A stretch of 38,833 bases of DNA from Leptolyngbyaceae cyanobacterium RU_5_1 (GTDB taxonomy: Bacteria > Cyanobacteriota > Cyanobacteriia > Leptolyngbyales > Leptolyngbyaceae). A program made the translations under genes and the position numbers. Below, one piece after another: positions 1-8,228 of the stretch. Every line of letters starts with the position of its first letter. Within the stretch, counting starts at the first letter, position 1. The DNA is taken from positions 1 to 38,833 of the forward strand of contig JAAUSG010000020.1 in assembly GCA_012034055.1 (NCBI GenBank). The letters are read 5' to 3'. A model generated the notes under the pieces. That model saw nothing but the letters and a program-made list of their open reading frames with translations. It had not been told where the DNA came from and made no database searches.

Positions 1-30
1 CTCATAGAAACTTATGTTCCAGTTAAAAAT

Positions 31-70
31 ACTCGAATTGGACATGGCGACTCGCCATGTCCAATCGAGT
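31..70. terminator. Hairpin downstream of the M50-CBS protease gene
   Basis: A strong inverted repeat has 12-bp perfect arms at 38-49 and 53-64 (TTGGACATGGCG and its complement) around a 3-nt loop. The stem extends outward with actcga/tcgagt after a single-base bulge. It lies about 30 nt past the stop codon of the minus-strand protease gene, which fits a transcription terminator. There is no clear T-run on the minus-strand side, so a repeated palindrome is an alternative. Confidence 0.5.
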
Positions 71-98
71 ATCTTGCCTAATCGTTCGTCAGCCCAAT

Positions 99-1223
99 TC
101 AGGCAGGGTTGGCTTGTACGCTGGTCTGCAGCAGATTGATGATGGCAGCTTTTTCCAGTAAGCCAATTAGCATTCCATCTGCTTGCACAACCGGCAGTGC
201 AGTCAGCTTTTGCGTTTCAAGTAAATTCACGACGTCACTCAAGGGGCGATCGCTTTGCACAACGGTGGACGGATCAACCGGGTGCATCCGTTCGCCAACC
301 GACGTTTCTGACCAGAGGGTGCTGGGAACGGTGCTCAAATCGTCAACCGCGATCGCGCCCACGAGTTGCCTGGCGTCATTGGTGACCAGGAATCTGCGCC
401 AACCTCGGCGATCCAGAATTTGTTGGTCAGCAAACTCGCGCAGCGAGAGTTGGTCAGACACGACCGGGCTGTTGGAGATCACCGCATCTCCGGCAGTCAG
501 TCCCGACAGCGAATCTTGCACAGCGGCATATTGAGCAGCCTGACCCGCATTCTGGAGCAAAAACCAGCCGATCAACAGGTTCCAAATGTTGGCAAAGCTG
601 CCAGTTAGCACCAACGGTAACACCCCAGAGAGAATCGCAATTAAACCGAAGAGTTGTCCTACCCGACTGGCAACAGTAATCCCTTTGTACGGATTACCCG
701 TAATCTTCCAGACCAACGCCTTGAGGATATTGCCACCATCCAGCGGCAGTCCAGGGATCAGATTAAAGAGGGCCAGCGCCAAATTGACATAGGCCAGCAC
801 ATTCAGCACCGCCGCCAGCGGACCGGAAATTCCGGTCGTAATGCCGATCGCCGTGATTAACCCGAACAGCACCAGGCTCACCAGTGGCCCCGCGATCGCC
901 ACCCAAAACGCCTCAGCAGGGGTCTTCGGCTCTTTCTCTAAGCTCGCCAGTCCGCCAAACAAGAACAACGTAATCGACTTCACACCAACGCCTTGTTGTA
1001 GGGCAACGAAGCTGTGTCCTAACTCATGGGCTAGCACAGAGGCAAACAACAGCAACGCCGTCACCAGTCCCAGTATCCAGGGAAGAATGCCTGGCAACGT
1101 CGTGAACTGAGCGGCTAGACCACTGCCATAGGTTAGCGTCACCAGTCCCAAAATGAAAAACCAGGACGGGTTGATGTAAAACGGAATGCCAAACAAATTG
1201 CCAACCCGAATGTTGCCATTCAT
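99..1223 (-). CDS. Site-2 protease family (M50) membrane metalloprotease with tandem CBS domains
   Basis: Intramembrane zinc metalloprotease of the M50 family, expected to cut membrane-embedded substrates in the cytoplasmic or thylakoid membrane. The 374-residue product has several hydrophobic segments. The zinc motif HELGH is at about residues 66-70 and the second metal-ligand motif (IPGLPLDGG) has its Asp at about 162. Two CBS modules fill about residues 245-370 and probably sense an adenine nucleotide. This is the Rip3-like architecture common in cyanobacteria. The start is set by a near-perfect Shine-Dalgarno (GGAGGTGA) six bases before the ATG at 1223. An in-frame GTG at 1232 lies inside that Shine-Dalgarno, so it is not the start. 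The gene stands alone and its substrate is unknown. Confidence 0.9.
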   Translation of the reverse strand: MNGNIRVGNLFGIPFYINPSWFFILGLVTLTYGSGLAAQFTTLPGILPWILGLVTALLLFASVLAHELGHSFVALQQGVGVKSITLFLFGGLASLEKEPKTPAEAFWVAIAGPLVSLVLFGLITAIGITTGISGPLAAVLNVLAYVNLALALFNLIPGLPLDGGNILKALVWKITGNPYKGITVASRVGQLFGLIAILSGVLPLVLTGSFANIWNLLIGWFLLQNAGQAAQYAAVQDSLSGLTAGDAVISNSPVVSDQLSLREFADQQILDRRGWRRFLVTNDARQLVGAIAVDDLSTVPSTLWSETSVGERMHPVDPSTVVQSDRPLSDVVNLLETQKLTALPVVQADGMLIGLLEKAAIINLLQTSVQANPA

Positions 1224-1632
1224 ATCAGTCACCTCCGATAACTGCTGAAGGCGATCGCGATCGCCTTGATTTCAATCCATTGCCTGCAAAAATACTTGTT
1301 CATCTGCGTAGGCTTTTTACTCATGCTTCTACTGTAACGAAATGTAAAAAACTCTTTAATCTTACTGTGACCGCAATAACCGTCCCAGGAACGTTCGGTT
1401 TTCTAGCTGATTACGGAAACGTTAGACCACTGCTTGAATGAATAGTTATCCATCTCCGTTGCGATTGCTTGTCATTGCATTGTTGTTTCTGATTGTTTTT
1501 TCTAATGCACATCTATCCCTAATTCACATTTTCTAAAAAAGGGCATCTACCCTAGGATAGATGAGATGGTGTGAAAAAGTTGGTGTAATGAACATTTTGC
1601 ATTAGTCCATCTACCTCAAGGAGAGTAAGCTG
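1224..1632. other. Intergenic region with HIP1 palindrome and repeated CATCTA motifs
   Basis: No gene is visible in about 410 bp. At 1248-1267 a 20-bp perfect palindrome is formed by two overlapping GCGATCGC octamers. The motif CATCTAYCC (or close to it) occurs three times on the plus strand, at 1510, 1544 and 1608. The middle copy also forms an inverted repeat with TAGATG at 1558-1563. These sit directly before the gene at 1633 and could be regulator sites. An 11-mer at about 1390 (gaacgttcggt) matches half of the palindrome at 2906-2927. Confidence 0.4.
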
Positions 1633-2199
1633 ATGAAAACAGGGTACTCTGCCTTAACGGGCATATCCCTATCAATCATTGCTTCAGCGCTTCTATTGGT
1701 ACTTGGTACAGTGAAACGAGCACAGGCGGTAAGCCTGACACTAAGATCTTCAGATCAACCAATAGGCTACGCTGAAAACTTTTTAAGCAGACCCGCTTTA
1801 AGTCAACCCGCTGATGCAAATCGCGATCGCGAACCTGAACAATCGGTTTGCATCGGGTGGGACGTGCTCAACATCAGCACGAATCAATTTCAAGGGTCTT
1901 GCATCCTGGTAGCTAATGCTCTGAGGTTGAGTGAGTTTAGCCTGTTTGGTGAATCCAGCCTGAGTTACTTAAGCGGTATCTCATCCAAGGTGGTTTGGTC
2001 CTCCAGTCCGTCGGGAACCGGAAAAAAACAGACTGTAATGGGAAAAAATGGGTACGCTCAGGTGGATTGGGAGACTGACCCAGGGTACAAAACGTTGATG
2101 GAGAGCAAAGAGCCACCTTCAATCATTGGAATTGCCCTGTTGCTAGGGGCTATCTATGGGTTGAGACATCTGCTCAAGAACCTGGTGGGAGATGAGTAA
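1633..2199 (+). CDS. Exported hypothetical protein with PEP-CTERM-like C-terminal tail
   Basis: I do not recognise a family for the 188-residue body. The N-terminus has a hydrophobic stretch (about residues 8-25) ending near RAQA, which looks like a signal peptide. The C-terminus reads EPP, then a hydrophobic helix (SIIGIALLLGAIYGL), then Arg/Lys residues. This resembles an exosortase-sorted PEP-CTERM tail, although the canonical PEP triplet is EPP here. Such proteins are usually surface or exopolysaccharide associated, so that role is inferred. A good Shine-Dalgarno (AAGGAGAG) sits about 8-9 bases before the ATG. The 3' end overlaps the convergent tetR gene by 26 bp. A plain C-terminal membrane anchor is the alternative. 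Confidence 0.65.
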   Translation: MKTGYSALTGISLSIIASALLLVLGTVKRAQAVSLTLRSSDQPIGYAENFLSRPALSQPADANRDREPEQSVCIGWDVLNISTNQFQGSCILVANALRLSEFSLFGESSLSYLSGISSKVVWSSSPSGTGKKQTVMGKNGYAQVDWETDPGYKTLMESKEPPSIIGIALLLGAIYGLRHLLKNLVGDE

Positions 2200-2728
2200 G
2201 TTCAACTGGGAGCCGGGTGATGACCCGTTGAAAGGCTGTGGGATTGCCCAATCCCCGCGCCAGAATTAACGCCCCTTGAATTTGCAAAATCGCATCTTCA
2301 GCGCGTTGCTGGGCAAGCTGGGGTTGAATTCCTTCCTCAATCAGGACTTCAGCGATCGCAGTAAGCCACTGATTCAAGCACTGTTGAATTTTCTCCTGGA
2401 AGCGATCGTGCGCTCCCATCAGCAGCACGGCAAACAAACAGGATTGCTGCCCACCTTCATAAAACTGACTGACGCGATCGCACATTTGAGTGAACCGAGA
2501 GATCGCGCTCCCCTTGCTGCGCAAAGACTGCAAAATGTGTCGCTCCAGCCCTTGCTCCAGGTACTCCAACACGGCAGTGGCCATGTCTTCTTTACCACCC
2601 GGAAAGTGATGATAAAGGCTGGCCTTGCCCAAACCCGTCACCTCAGAAATTTTGGACAGCGTTGCCCCTTCGTAGCCATACTGCCGAAACAGACACAACA
2701 ACTGCACAGTCAGCTCGTTTTTGGACAT
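2174..2728 (-). CDS. TetR/AcrR family transcriptional regulator
   Basis: A 184-residue one-component repressor. The N-terminal helix-turn-helix (about residues 8-50) has the family signature: GYEGATLSKISEVTGLGKASLYHHFPGGKEDM. The rest is an all-helical ligand-binding domain resembling the YxaF/LmrA type. The ATG at 2728 is preferred because it has GGAA a few bases upstream, while a TTG four codons further up is weaker. The gene is divergent from the DJ-1 and GST genes, with a perfect 22-bp palindrome in the shared intergenic space. The likely job is repression of those two genes and possibly itself. The inducer is unknown. Confidence 0.88.
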   Translation of the reverse strand: MSKNELTVQLLCLFRQYGYEGATLSKISEVTGLGKASLYHHFPGGKEDMATAVLEYLEQGLERHILQSLRSKGSAISRFTQMCDRVSQFYEGGQQSCLFAVLLMGAHDRFQEKIQQCLNQWLTAIAEVLIEEGIQPQLAQQRAEDAILQIQGALILARGLGNPTAFQRVITRLPVELTHLPPGS

Positions 2729-2752
2729 TTTGAGTTCCAACTGAATGACCCA

Positions 2753-2869
2753 TAGGACTTACGCAGAAGAGATCCCCCAACCCCTTTAAAAGGGGGCTTT
2801 AGAGGTTCCCCCCTTTTTAAGGGGGGTTAGGGGGGATCGAGATTTCAAGCTTCAAGTACGTATGTCCTA
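2753..2869. repeat. MITE-like element with G/C-run hairpin
   Basis: The terminal inverted repeats are TAGGACTTACG at the left and CGTATGTCCTA at the right (10 of 11 match). Inside, GATCCCCCAACCCC pairs with GGGGTTAGGGGGGATC, giving a long hairpin. No transposase is encoded. The AGGACTTACGC end also occurs on the elements at 33865 and 34750, so they may share a mobilising transposase. It sits between tetR and the palindromic operator. Confidence 0.7.
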
Positions 2870-2905
2870 AGCCATTGCCAATGCAAGAAATGCTGGGTAC
2901 ATTCA

Positions 2906-2927
2906 TTGTACCGAACGTTCGGTACAA
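2906..2927. promoter_or_regulatory. Perfect 22-bp palindrome, putative TetR operator
   Basis: Two copies of the half-site TTGTACCGAAC meet head to head with no spacer. The palindrome ends 23 bases before the ATG of the DJ-1/PfpI gene and lies in the intergenic region of a divergent tetR. Size and symmetry fit a TetR dimer-pair operator. A second short inverted repeat (GGTAC-N7-GTACC) overlaps its left arm. Binding is inferred from position. Confidence 0.75.
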
Positions 2928-2950
2928 CTTCACCCTACTTTCCTACTTCC

Positions 2951-3607
2951 ATGCCGACTATTCCTGGTTTTCGCCTTGGCGTTTACGTCTTCAAAGATGC
3001 TGAAATTGTTGATTATGCTGCACCTTACGGCGTCTTTTCCATTGCTCGCCGGTTTGATCCAGAGCTGGATGCGTTCTTAATTGCTGATGCCATGCGTCCC
3101 GTGCAAACGCAAGCAGGCTTCACCGTTTTGCCGAACTACAGCTTTGCCGATGCACCATCCATGAATGCATTTCTGATTCCAGGCGGGTTCGGAACCCGGC
3201 AAGAAACGCACAACCAACGCCTGCATCAATATATTCGCGCCCTGCCCCAGGAGTGTTTGTTGACCAGCGTTTGTACCGGCTCCTGGATTTACGGTGCGAT
3301 GGGGCTTCTGGACGGATTAGCCGCCACCAATCGCAAAGAACCCGATCGCCTGGAACAGTCAAACTTTGGCACAGTGCCAATTGACCGTTTGGCGGCGATC
3401 GCCCCCGCCTGCAAAATCAGCCGCGCTCGAGTTGTAGACTCTGGACGTATCATTTCCGCTGGTGGGATTGCCTCTGGAATGGAAATGGGATTCCACTTAC
3501 TCAGACGAGCCGGTTACGACGAACCATTCATCTCCGAAGTTGCCCGTGTTATGGAATACAGTCAGGCGTATGAGATTTATCGGCAAGATATTGAGGTGTT
3601 TAACTGA
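2951..3607 (+). CDS. DJ-1/PfpI family protein (class I glutamine amidotransferase-like)
   Basis: A 218-residue flavodoxin-like protein of the DJ-1/PfpI superfamily. The nucleophile elbow is SVCTGSW with Cys at about residue 108, and an acidic residue lies in the early strand-helix turn (DAEIVDYAAPYGVF). No AraC DNA-binding domain is attached, so it is a stand-alone enzyme or chaperone-like protein, possibly acting on reactive carbonyls or isocyanides. The ATG at 2951 is chosen because the in-frame TTG at 2906 lies within the palindromic operator. The stop codon overlaps the start of the GST gene (TGATG), so the two are translationally coupled. The exact substrate is unknown. Confidence 0.85.
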   Translation: MPTIPGFRLGVYVFKDAEIVDYAAPYGVFSIARRFDPELDAFLIADAMRPVQTQAGFTVLPNYSFADAPSMNAFLIPGGFGTRQETHNQRLHQYIRALPQECLLTSVCTGSWIYGAMGLLDGLAATNRKEPDRLEQSNFGTVPIDRLAAIAPACKISRARVVDSGRIISAGGIASGMEMGFHLLRRAGYDEPFISEVARVMEYSQAYEIYRQDIEVFN

Positions 3608-4218
3608 TGATCAAACTCTATGGGTACGAATTGTCGGGCAATACTTACAAAGTCAAGCTGCTGCTTGCTCTGTTGGGCATCGACTACACCTGGGTAACGG
3701 TTGATTTGCTCAAAGGTGAGCACAAGCGTCCTGAATTCCTGACGCTTAACCCATTTGGTCAAGTTCCTGTTTTGGTGGAGGATGGTACAGCGATCGCGGA
3801 TTCGCAAGCCATTCTGGTCTACATAGCACGACGATATGGGAGTGACCAATGGCTGCCGTTGGAGGCAGAACCCCTGAGTCGGATTGTGCGCTGGCTGTCG
3901 ATAACGGCCGCTGAAATTCACCAGGGACCGGCGTCAGCGCGACTGTATTACGTGTTTAAAGCGACGAACCTCAATATTGAGGACGCGAATCAGCGATCGC
4001 AGTTCATTCTCACTCAGCTCAACCAGCATTTGGCAAACCGGGAGTGGCTAGAACTGGGCCATCCCACGATCGCAGATGTGGCAGCCTTTCCGTATGTCGC
4101 TCTCGCACCCGATGGCAAGATTGCCCTGGATGAGTATGCAAACGTGCTGGACTGGATTGAGCGGATCAAGCAACTACCCGGTTTCATAGGAATGCAGGGT
4201 ATTGAAGCTCCTGTATAA
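3607..4218 (+). CDS. Glutathione S-transferase family protein
   Basis: A 203-residue cytosolic GST. The N-terminal thioredoxin-like domain (about 1-78) contains LNPFGQVPVL, with the cis-proline of the glutathione site, followed by the DSQAIL glutathione-binding turn. The helical C-terminal domain follows (about 85-200). The active-site region near SGNTYKV has Ser/Thr rather than Cys. It overlaps the DJ-1 gene by one base and must be co-transcribed with it, which suggests a detoxification pair under TetR control. Its 3' end overlaps the antisense truncated toxin ORF. Confidence 0.88.
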   Translation: MIKLYGYELSGNTYKVKLLLALLGIDYTWVTVDLLKGEHKRPEFLTLNPFGQVPVLVEDGTAIADSQAILVYIARRYGSDQWLPLEAEPLSRIVRWLSITAAEIHQGPASARLYYVFKATNLNIEDANQRSQFILTQLNQHLANREWLELGHPTIADVAAFPYVALAPDGKIALDEYANVLDWIERIKQLPGFIGMQGIEAPV

Positions 4219-4384
4219 AGGAGTCGCGATCCCCTGGCAAGCCAGAATTGACCAGGTTTGGGGCAAATACGTCTATTTCCATCTGCTGTAAAGTGTCCTC
4301 AATGCGTTGCTGGAGGTCAGGATTTCGTTTTACAAACTTGCGAAATGCCCGTTTAAACTTAGGCGTTAAAACCAACGGTCTCAT
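4184..4384 (-). pseudogene. Truncated RelE/YafQ-type toxin remnant
   Basis: The first ~45 residues (MRPLVLTPKFKRAFRKFVKRN and onward to DVFAPNL) match the start of YafQ/RelE-superfamily mRNA interferases. After that the similarity stops, and the frame runs antisense into the 3' end of the GST gene. The catalytic C-terminal half (the usual SGxLxG...YRxxF region) is absent, so the toxin is probably inactive. The ATG overlaps the stop of the upstream antitoxin-like gene (ATGA), the usual toxin-antitoxin coupling. The assignment is by motif memory only. Confidence 0.55.
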
Positions 4385-4622
4385 GCTTCTGGCTCGTTCA
4401 AAGACTGACGCAAGGCTGTAATAACATCCTTGGCTGATTGTTTTTGGAATTTCCCTGCCCGGAAATCAGCCAAAGTCTGGTGAGCATCCGTAGATTGGGC
4501 AGATCAACGGAGTCAGGGTTTTGAGCCAGTTTTTCCAGGGTTTGTTCAAAAAGAGCGACTTCAGCGGGCGATCGCAGCAAGCGCTTGGCTTCCAGCACTT
4601 CAATCAGCGAATTCTGACTCAT
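4381..4622 (-). CDS. Antitoxin-like small protein (one-base frameshift)
   Basis: Read with one restored base near 4488 (GG to GGG), this gives an ~80-residue protein that starts MSQNSLIEVLEAKRLL and ends DVITALRQSLNEPEA. The stop overlaps the ATG of the toxin remnant. The tail after the frameshift is clearly protein-like, in contrast to the unshifted frame, which degrades. Small size, acidic/helical composition and coupling suggest an antitoxin, but I recognise no named DNA-binding fold. The frameshift is probably a consensus error like others in this window. Confidence 0.5.
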
Positions 4623-4843
4623 ACAGTGCGCTCCTACTTTTCAAAAACACCAACCCAGGCTGATTTATTCATCTGCACTACTGATCGTAAACTTTGTCTA
4701 ATCACTTCAGCACTCACAGACAATCTTTCAGCTGCATCCCTACCAATATCTCAAGGCAGGATAAAAAAGCTTATCTGCGAAGTCGTTCTCTGCATGGAAT
4801 GATGAATTAAAGTTCCGTTATCGCTTTTCCGCATAGAACCACA

Positions 4844-6063
4844 ATGAATTCGCAGGAAACGCAGGGGCAACAGAGTATTCAGGTGAAAGACTTTTCGTGG
4901 CAATTTTGGCCTCTGGTGCCGCTCTACCCATACAGCAGACGACAGACGATTCGCACCGAAGTGGTGAAAGACACGATCTGGACGTTCGACCAGAGCCAGG
5001 GCATCCTCTACGTCGTCGTGCCCATTCGGATGACCGTTGTCAAGCTGGAAGCCGGGGGATTGCTGATCTATGCGCCCGTAGCACCGACGCCGGAATGCAT
5101 TGGGCTGGTTAACGAGCTGGTTGCACAGCACGGCGATGTTAAGTACATTATCCTGCCAACGATTTCCGGCTTAGAACATAAGGTGTTCGTTGGACCGTTT
5201 GCCAGACGGTTTCCAACGGCGCAGGTGTTTGTAGCTCCGAGCCAGTGGAGTTTCCCCATCAATCTGCCGTTAAGCTGGCTCGGTTTTCCACCAAACCGGA
5301 CTCAGGTGCTTCCCGAAAACAGCCACAATGCTCCCTTTGCCAATGAGTTTGATTATGCCCTGTTGGGACCGATCGAACTTGGTCCAGGACGCTTTGCAGA
5401 AGTCGCCTTTCTGCATCGGCGATCGCGCACCTTGCTGGTCACCGATTCGGTAGTTTCGGTTCCAGAAGCGCCACCCGCGATCGTCCAATTGGAACCCTAT
5501 CCCCTGCTGTTCCACGCCAGAGACAGCGCATTCGATGTCGTTGAGGATAATCCAGCCAACCGCCGCAAAGGATGGCAACGGATCTGCCTGTTTGCCCTGT
5601 ATTTCCGTCCCAGCGTATTAGATATTGCCAAAACCGTTCCGTCGATTCGGGATGCCCTCAAAGCGCCCGATCGCTCCAGAAAGGCCTATTCGGCTGGTTT
5701 CCATTCAACTGGAAACCAGGTTGGCAACAGTCATTTGATGCGTTACGAACGGGCGATCGCCTGCTCGTTGCCCCCATTCTGCAAACCCTGATCCTCAACC
5801 GCGCCCCCCAGGAAACGATTGATTGGGCTGGCAAGATTGCTGAGTGGGATTTTCAGCAGATTATTCCCTGCCATTTTGATGCCCCCATCCAGGCAACCCC
5901 GCACCAATTCCGGCAAGCGTTCGCCTTCCTTGAGCAGCGATCGTCGGTGGGTCAAGATAATTTCATGCCCAGTCTGCCTGATGCTGATTTTGAATTACTT
6001 AGAGAACTGGATGAGACCCTGAAACAAAGCGGCATCGTCCCACCAGCGAAGGAGAAAGTGTAA
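4844..6063 (+). CDS. DUF4336 domain-containing protein (one-base frameshift)
   Basis: Two overlapping frames join into one ~406-residue protein if one A is restored in the AAA run at 5680-5682. The sequence then reads RSRKGLFGWFPF across the junction. The first part ends with DIAKTVPSIRDALKAPDRSR and the second continues into WKPGWQQSFDALRTGDRLLV. DUF4336 proteins resemble the metallo-beta-lactamase fold, with ILPTISGLEHKVFVGPFARR as a likely metal-site region, but their reaction is unknown. The gene is alone on its strand and converges with the 6101-6442 gene. I favour an assembly indel over a true pseudogene because both halves are well preserved. Confidence 0.8.
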
Positions 6064-6100
6064 GTTTTCATTTCATCTCTGACCCACATAGACGATAGAA

Positions 6101-6442
6101 TTATCCCCTGTGTTTTCGCCTTTGTTGTTTACGCTTTTGCCTTTCAATTTCAGCGATCGCTTTGGGAAACGAAATGATCATGTCCTGATAATCCTGTACA
6201 TCCCAAGTCCAGAATTTAAACGTATGGGCGATGTCATTGACCACTTTGTATTGAGCAGCCCTTTTCATTGTGAAATCAGCAATCAATTCATAGTAGGGAT
6301 CGCCTTCCTGCATCGTCACAGCAATACTTTGACGATTATCAGTCAGCTCTGCCGCTGCCGCTTTCATACTATCCAGATTCTTGTCAGTGGCTAGACTGGA
6401 AACCAGAATTTTAACTCGTACACTCATGGGACCGAATTCCAT
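6101..6442 (-). CDS. Hypothetical protein, 113 aa
   Basis: I do not recognise this family. It is soluble with mixed alpha/beta character. The ordered part is about residues 6-95 and the C-terminus is a very basic tail (RQKRKQQRRKHRG), suggesting nucleic-acid or acidic-surface contact. A second in-frame ATG at 6427 (MSVRVKILVSS) is a plausible alternative start. It follows the gene at 6489-6824 on the same strand, 46 bp downstream, so the two may form an operon. Confidence 0.6.
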   Translation of the reverse strand: MEFGPMSVRVKILVSSLATDKNLDSMKAAAAELTDNRQSIAVTMQEGDPYYELIADFTMKRAAQYKVVNDIAHTFKFWTWDVQDYQDMIISFPKAIAEIERQKRKQQRRKHRG

Positions 6443-6488
6443 GATGAGTTCATCCCGCTAGACAAATAGCTTTGTGAGTTATTGAAGA

Positions 6489-6824
6489 TTACAGTGGACG
6501 ATGAAACCAAAGTGACTCAATCATTTCTGTTTCAAGGGTCCCAGATGGTGATCGCTTCAACCGTTTAAGGTTCACGCCCACCTCTGAATTGCTCTCTAGC
6601 TGTTCCAAAATGAATGCGCCATAATATCGTTCGATCGCCTGCTTTGCCAGCTTCTGAGTTTTCCAAATCTGGGCTTCTTCCAGCATGTTGGTGATGCCGA
6701 TGAACTTCTCGTCACTGCCATCAAAGTCAAGAGAGAAGTTGGCTGCATAAGCGTTTGCCTCTGGTATCAGCACCAGAATGTAGCCGAGTTGTTCATCCTT
6801 CTTGACCCCAAAGCCCTTTCCCAT
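6489..6824 (-). CDS. Hypothetical protein, 111 aa
   Basis: No family recognised. The protein is soluble and has an internal segment (EEAQIWKTQKLAKQAIERYYG) likely to be helical. No signal peptide or membrane segment is visible. It is the first of two small minus-strand genes, placed between the upstream M50 protease gene and the 113-aa gene, and could be co-transcribed with the latter. Codon use looks like its neighbours. Confidence 0.6.
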   Translation of the reverse strand: MGKGFGVKKDEQLGYILVLIPEANAYAANFSLDFDGSDEKFIGITNMLEEAQIWKTQKLAKQAIERYYGAFILEQLESNSEVGVNLKRLKRSPSGTLETEMIESLWFHRPL

Positions 6825-6925
6825 TGTTTAACAACTGCCCATCACTGATCCATCATTTCACAGATGTCACCAACCCACACGTGTTGACTGCTGTAGAAGT
6901 CTCCTTGCTGCTTTAACGTCTTTTT

Positions 6926-7936
6926 CTAGCGCCCTCGTCTCAGGTCGTAAATGATCTTCTCCAAATACCAGCGCTCTGGTTTGCCCGGATTCTTTGCCTT
7001 CTCCAGGGCAACCAGTTGTTCGGCGGTCTCCTGGCGTTGTTTAACCAAATTGAGCAGTTGTTTCCGAAGTGGAGTAATTCCAGCATCTTTGGGAAAGAGT
7101 TGCCATCCAGGAGTTCTGTTTGACTTGACGTGAGATCGCCTGCGGTTTTGTCGCATGACGGGGCGATCGCCTGCTGAGCCAATTGAGCGGTACCCTTGCG
7201 TCCGCCCGCTTTGTTTAAGTAGCCAAAGAGCGCCAATCAGTCCCACGATCAGGAAAAGCTTTGTAATCGGTGCATGAAACAGGTCTGATCCCAGCGCGAT
7301 CGCGCTTCTGGGAATGCCCACTAAGTCGGTGATTGACAGGACAAACTGCCAAAACGCTCGACTAAACGCTGGAACAAATAAAAATAACCCAAAAATAATC
7401 CACAGCCCGTAGCTGCCAATCTTGTTGAGCCGATTTTGAATCCGTTCCGGCAACCAGGGTTCGATAATGCCGTAGCCATCTAATGAGGGAATGGGAAGTA
7501 AATTGAGCACAACGGCGGAAGCTTGCAGCAAGATCAGAAAGGCTAGACTGCCCTCAAACCAGCCCATGTTCCCCAGGTCTATCCACCCAAGCTGAAACGG
7601 AATTGCCAACAGCAGCACCAGGAGACTATTCGTAACAGGGCCTGCGGCTGAAACAGCGCTTTTCCAGACGCGATCGCGCAATCGATTGTGATTGATGTAA
7701 ACCGCGCCACCCGGTAGTGCAATTCCACCCATCAACAGAAAGATCAGTGGAAATAACAGACTGACCTGGGGATCGGTGTACTTCAGCGGATTGAGCGTCA
7801 AGTATCCCTTCTCTTTAACTGAGGTATCTCCGCCCCAATACGCCACAACTGCGTGGCCAAACTCATGCAGACACACTGAAATTGTCCAACCCAGGAAGAT
7901 CACAATTCCGGCAACCCACATATACCTCCACTTCAA
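6926..7936 (-). CDS. Site-2 protease family (M50) membrane metalloprotease
   Basis: A second intramembrane zinc protease homologue, 336 residues. HEFGH lies at about residues 24-28 inside the first membrane helix, and the distal metal ligand is in LLPIPSLDGYG (Asp at about 153). About five to six hydrophobic segments run to residue ~240. A basic, soluble C-terminal ~95 residues follows (RQNRRRSHVKSNR), with a helical end. It has no CBS or PDZ domain, unlike the protease at 99-1223. Substrate unknown. Downstream minus-strand genes are separated by ~100 bp. Confidence 0.88.
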   Translation of the reverse strand: MKWRYMWVAGIVIFLGWTISVCLHEFGHAVVAYWGGDTSVKEKGYLTLNPLKYTDPQVSLLFPLIFLLMGGIALPGGAVYINHNRLRDRVWKSAVSAAGPVTNSLLVLLLAIPFQLGWIDLGNMGWFEGSLAFLILLQASAVVLNLLPIPSLDGYGIIEPWLPERIQNRLNKIGSYGLWIIFGLFLFVPAFSRAFWQFVLSITDLVGIPRSAIALGSDLFHAPITKLFLIVGLIGALWLLKQSGRTQGYRSIGSAGDRPVMRQNRRRSHVKSNRTPGWQLFPKDAGITPLRKQLLNLVKQRQETAEQLVALEKAKNPGKPERWYLEKIIYDLRRGR

Positions 7937-8228
7937 AGTCCTAAAGAAACTATCAGCGCTAAGACTCAGTTTTCCGCAGCTACTTTATCTTTTAGGGCTT
8001 ACGCAGGTAAACAGAACGTGCTTTGTGAGCAAACCAGAACAAAGATAGCGTGAAGGATATCGTGAAGTTCTAGCAGCAGAATTGTATTCCACTTATTCAC
8101 CAGCTACAGTCTACCTATATTGACAAAAGCCAAGCAGAAATGCCGTTGGCAGTGGATTACCTGCTTGCCTGCGCAAAGTCAAATCCCTTTCTCGAGACCT
8201 TTGCCCACCATCCATTAATCCACCTCCT

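Noticed and set aside
1224-1232. GTG start for the M50-CBS protease
   Set aside because: This GTG lies inside the GGAGGTGA Shine-Dalgarno, so the ATG at 1223 is the start.
2906-2950. TTG start for the DJ-1 gene
   Set aside because: The extra codons overlap the palindromic operator. The ATG at 2951 gives the normal family start.
7995-8010. Single MITE-like end (AGGGCTTACGCA) before the aminotransferase
   Set aside because: Only one end is visible and no matching right end is found, so no element is called.
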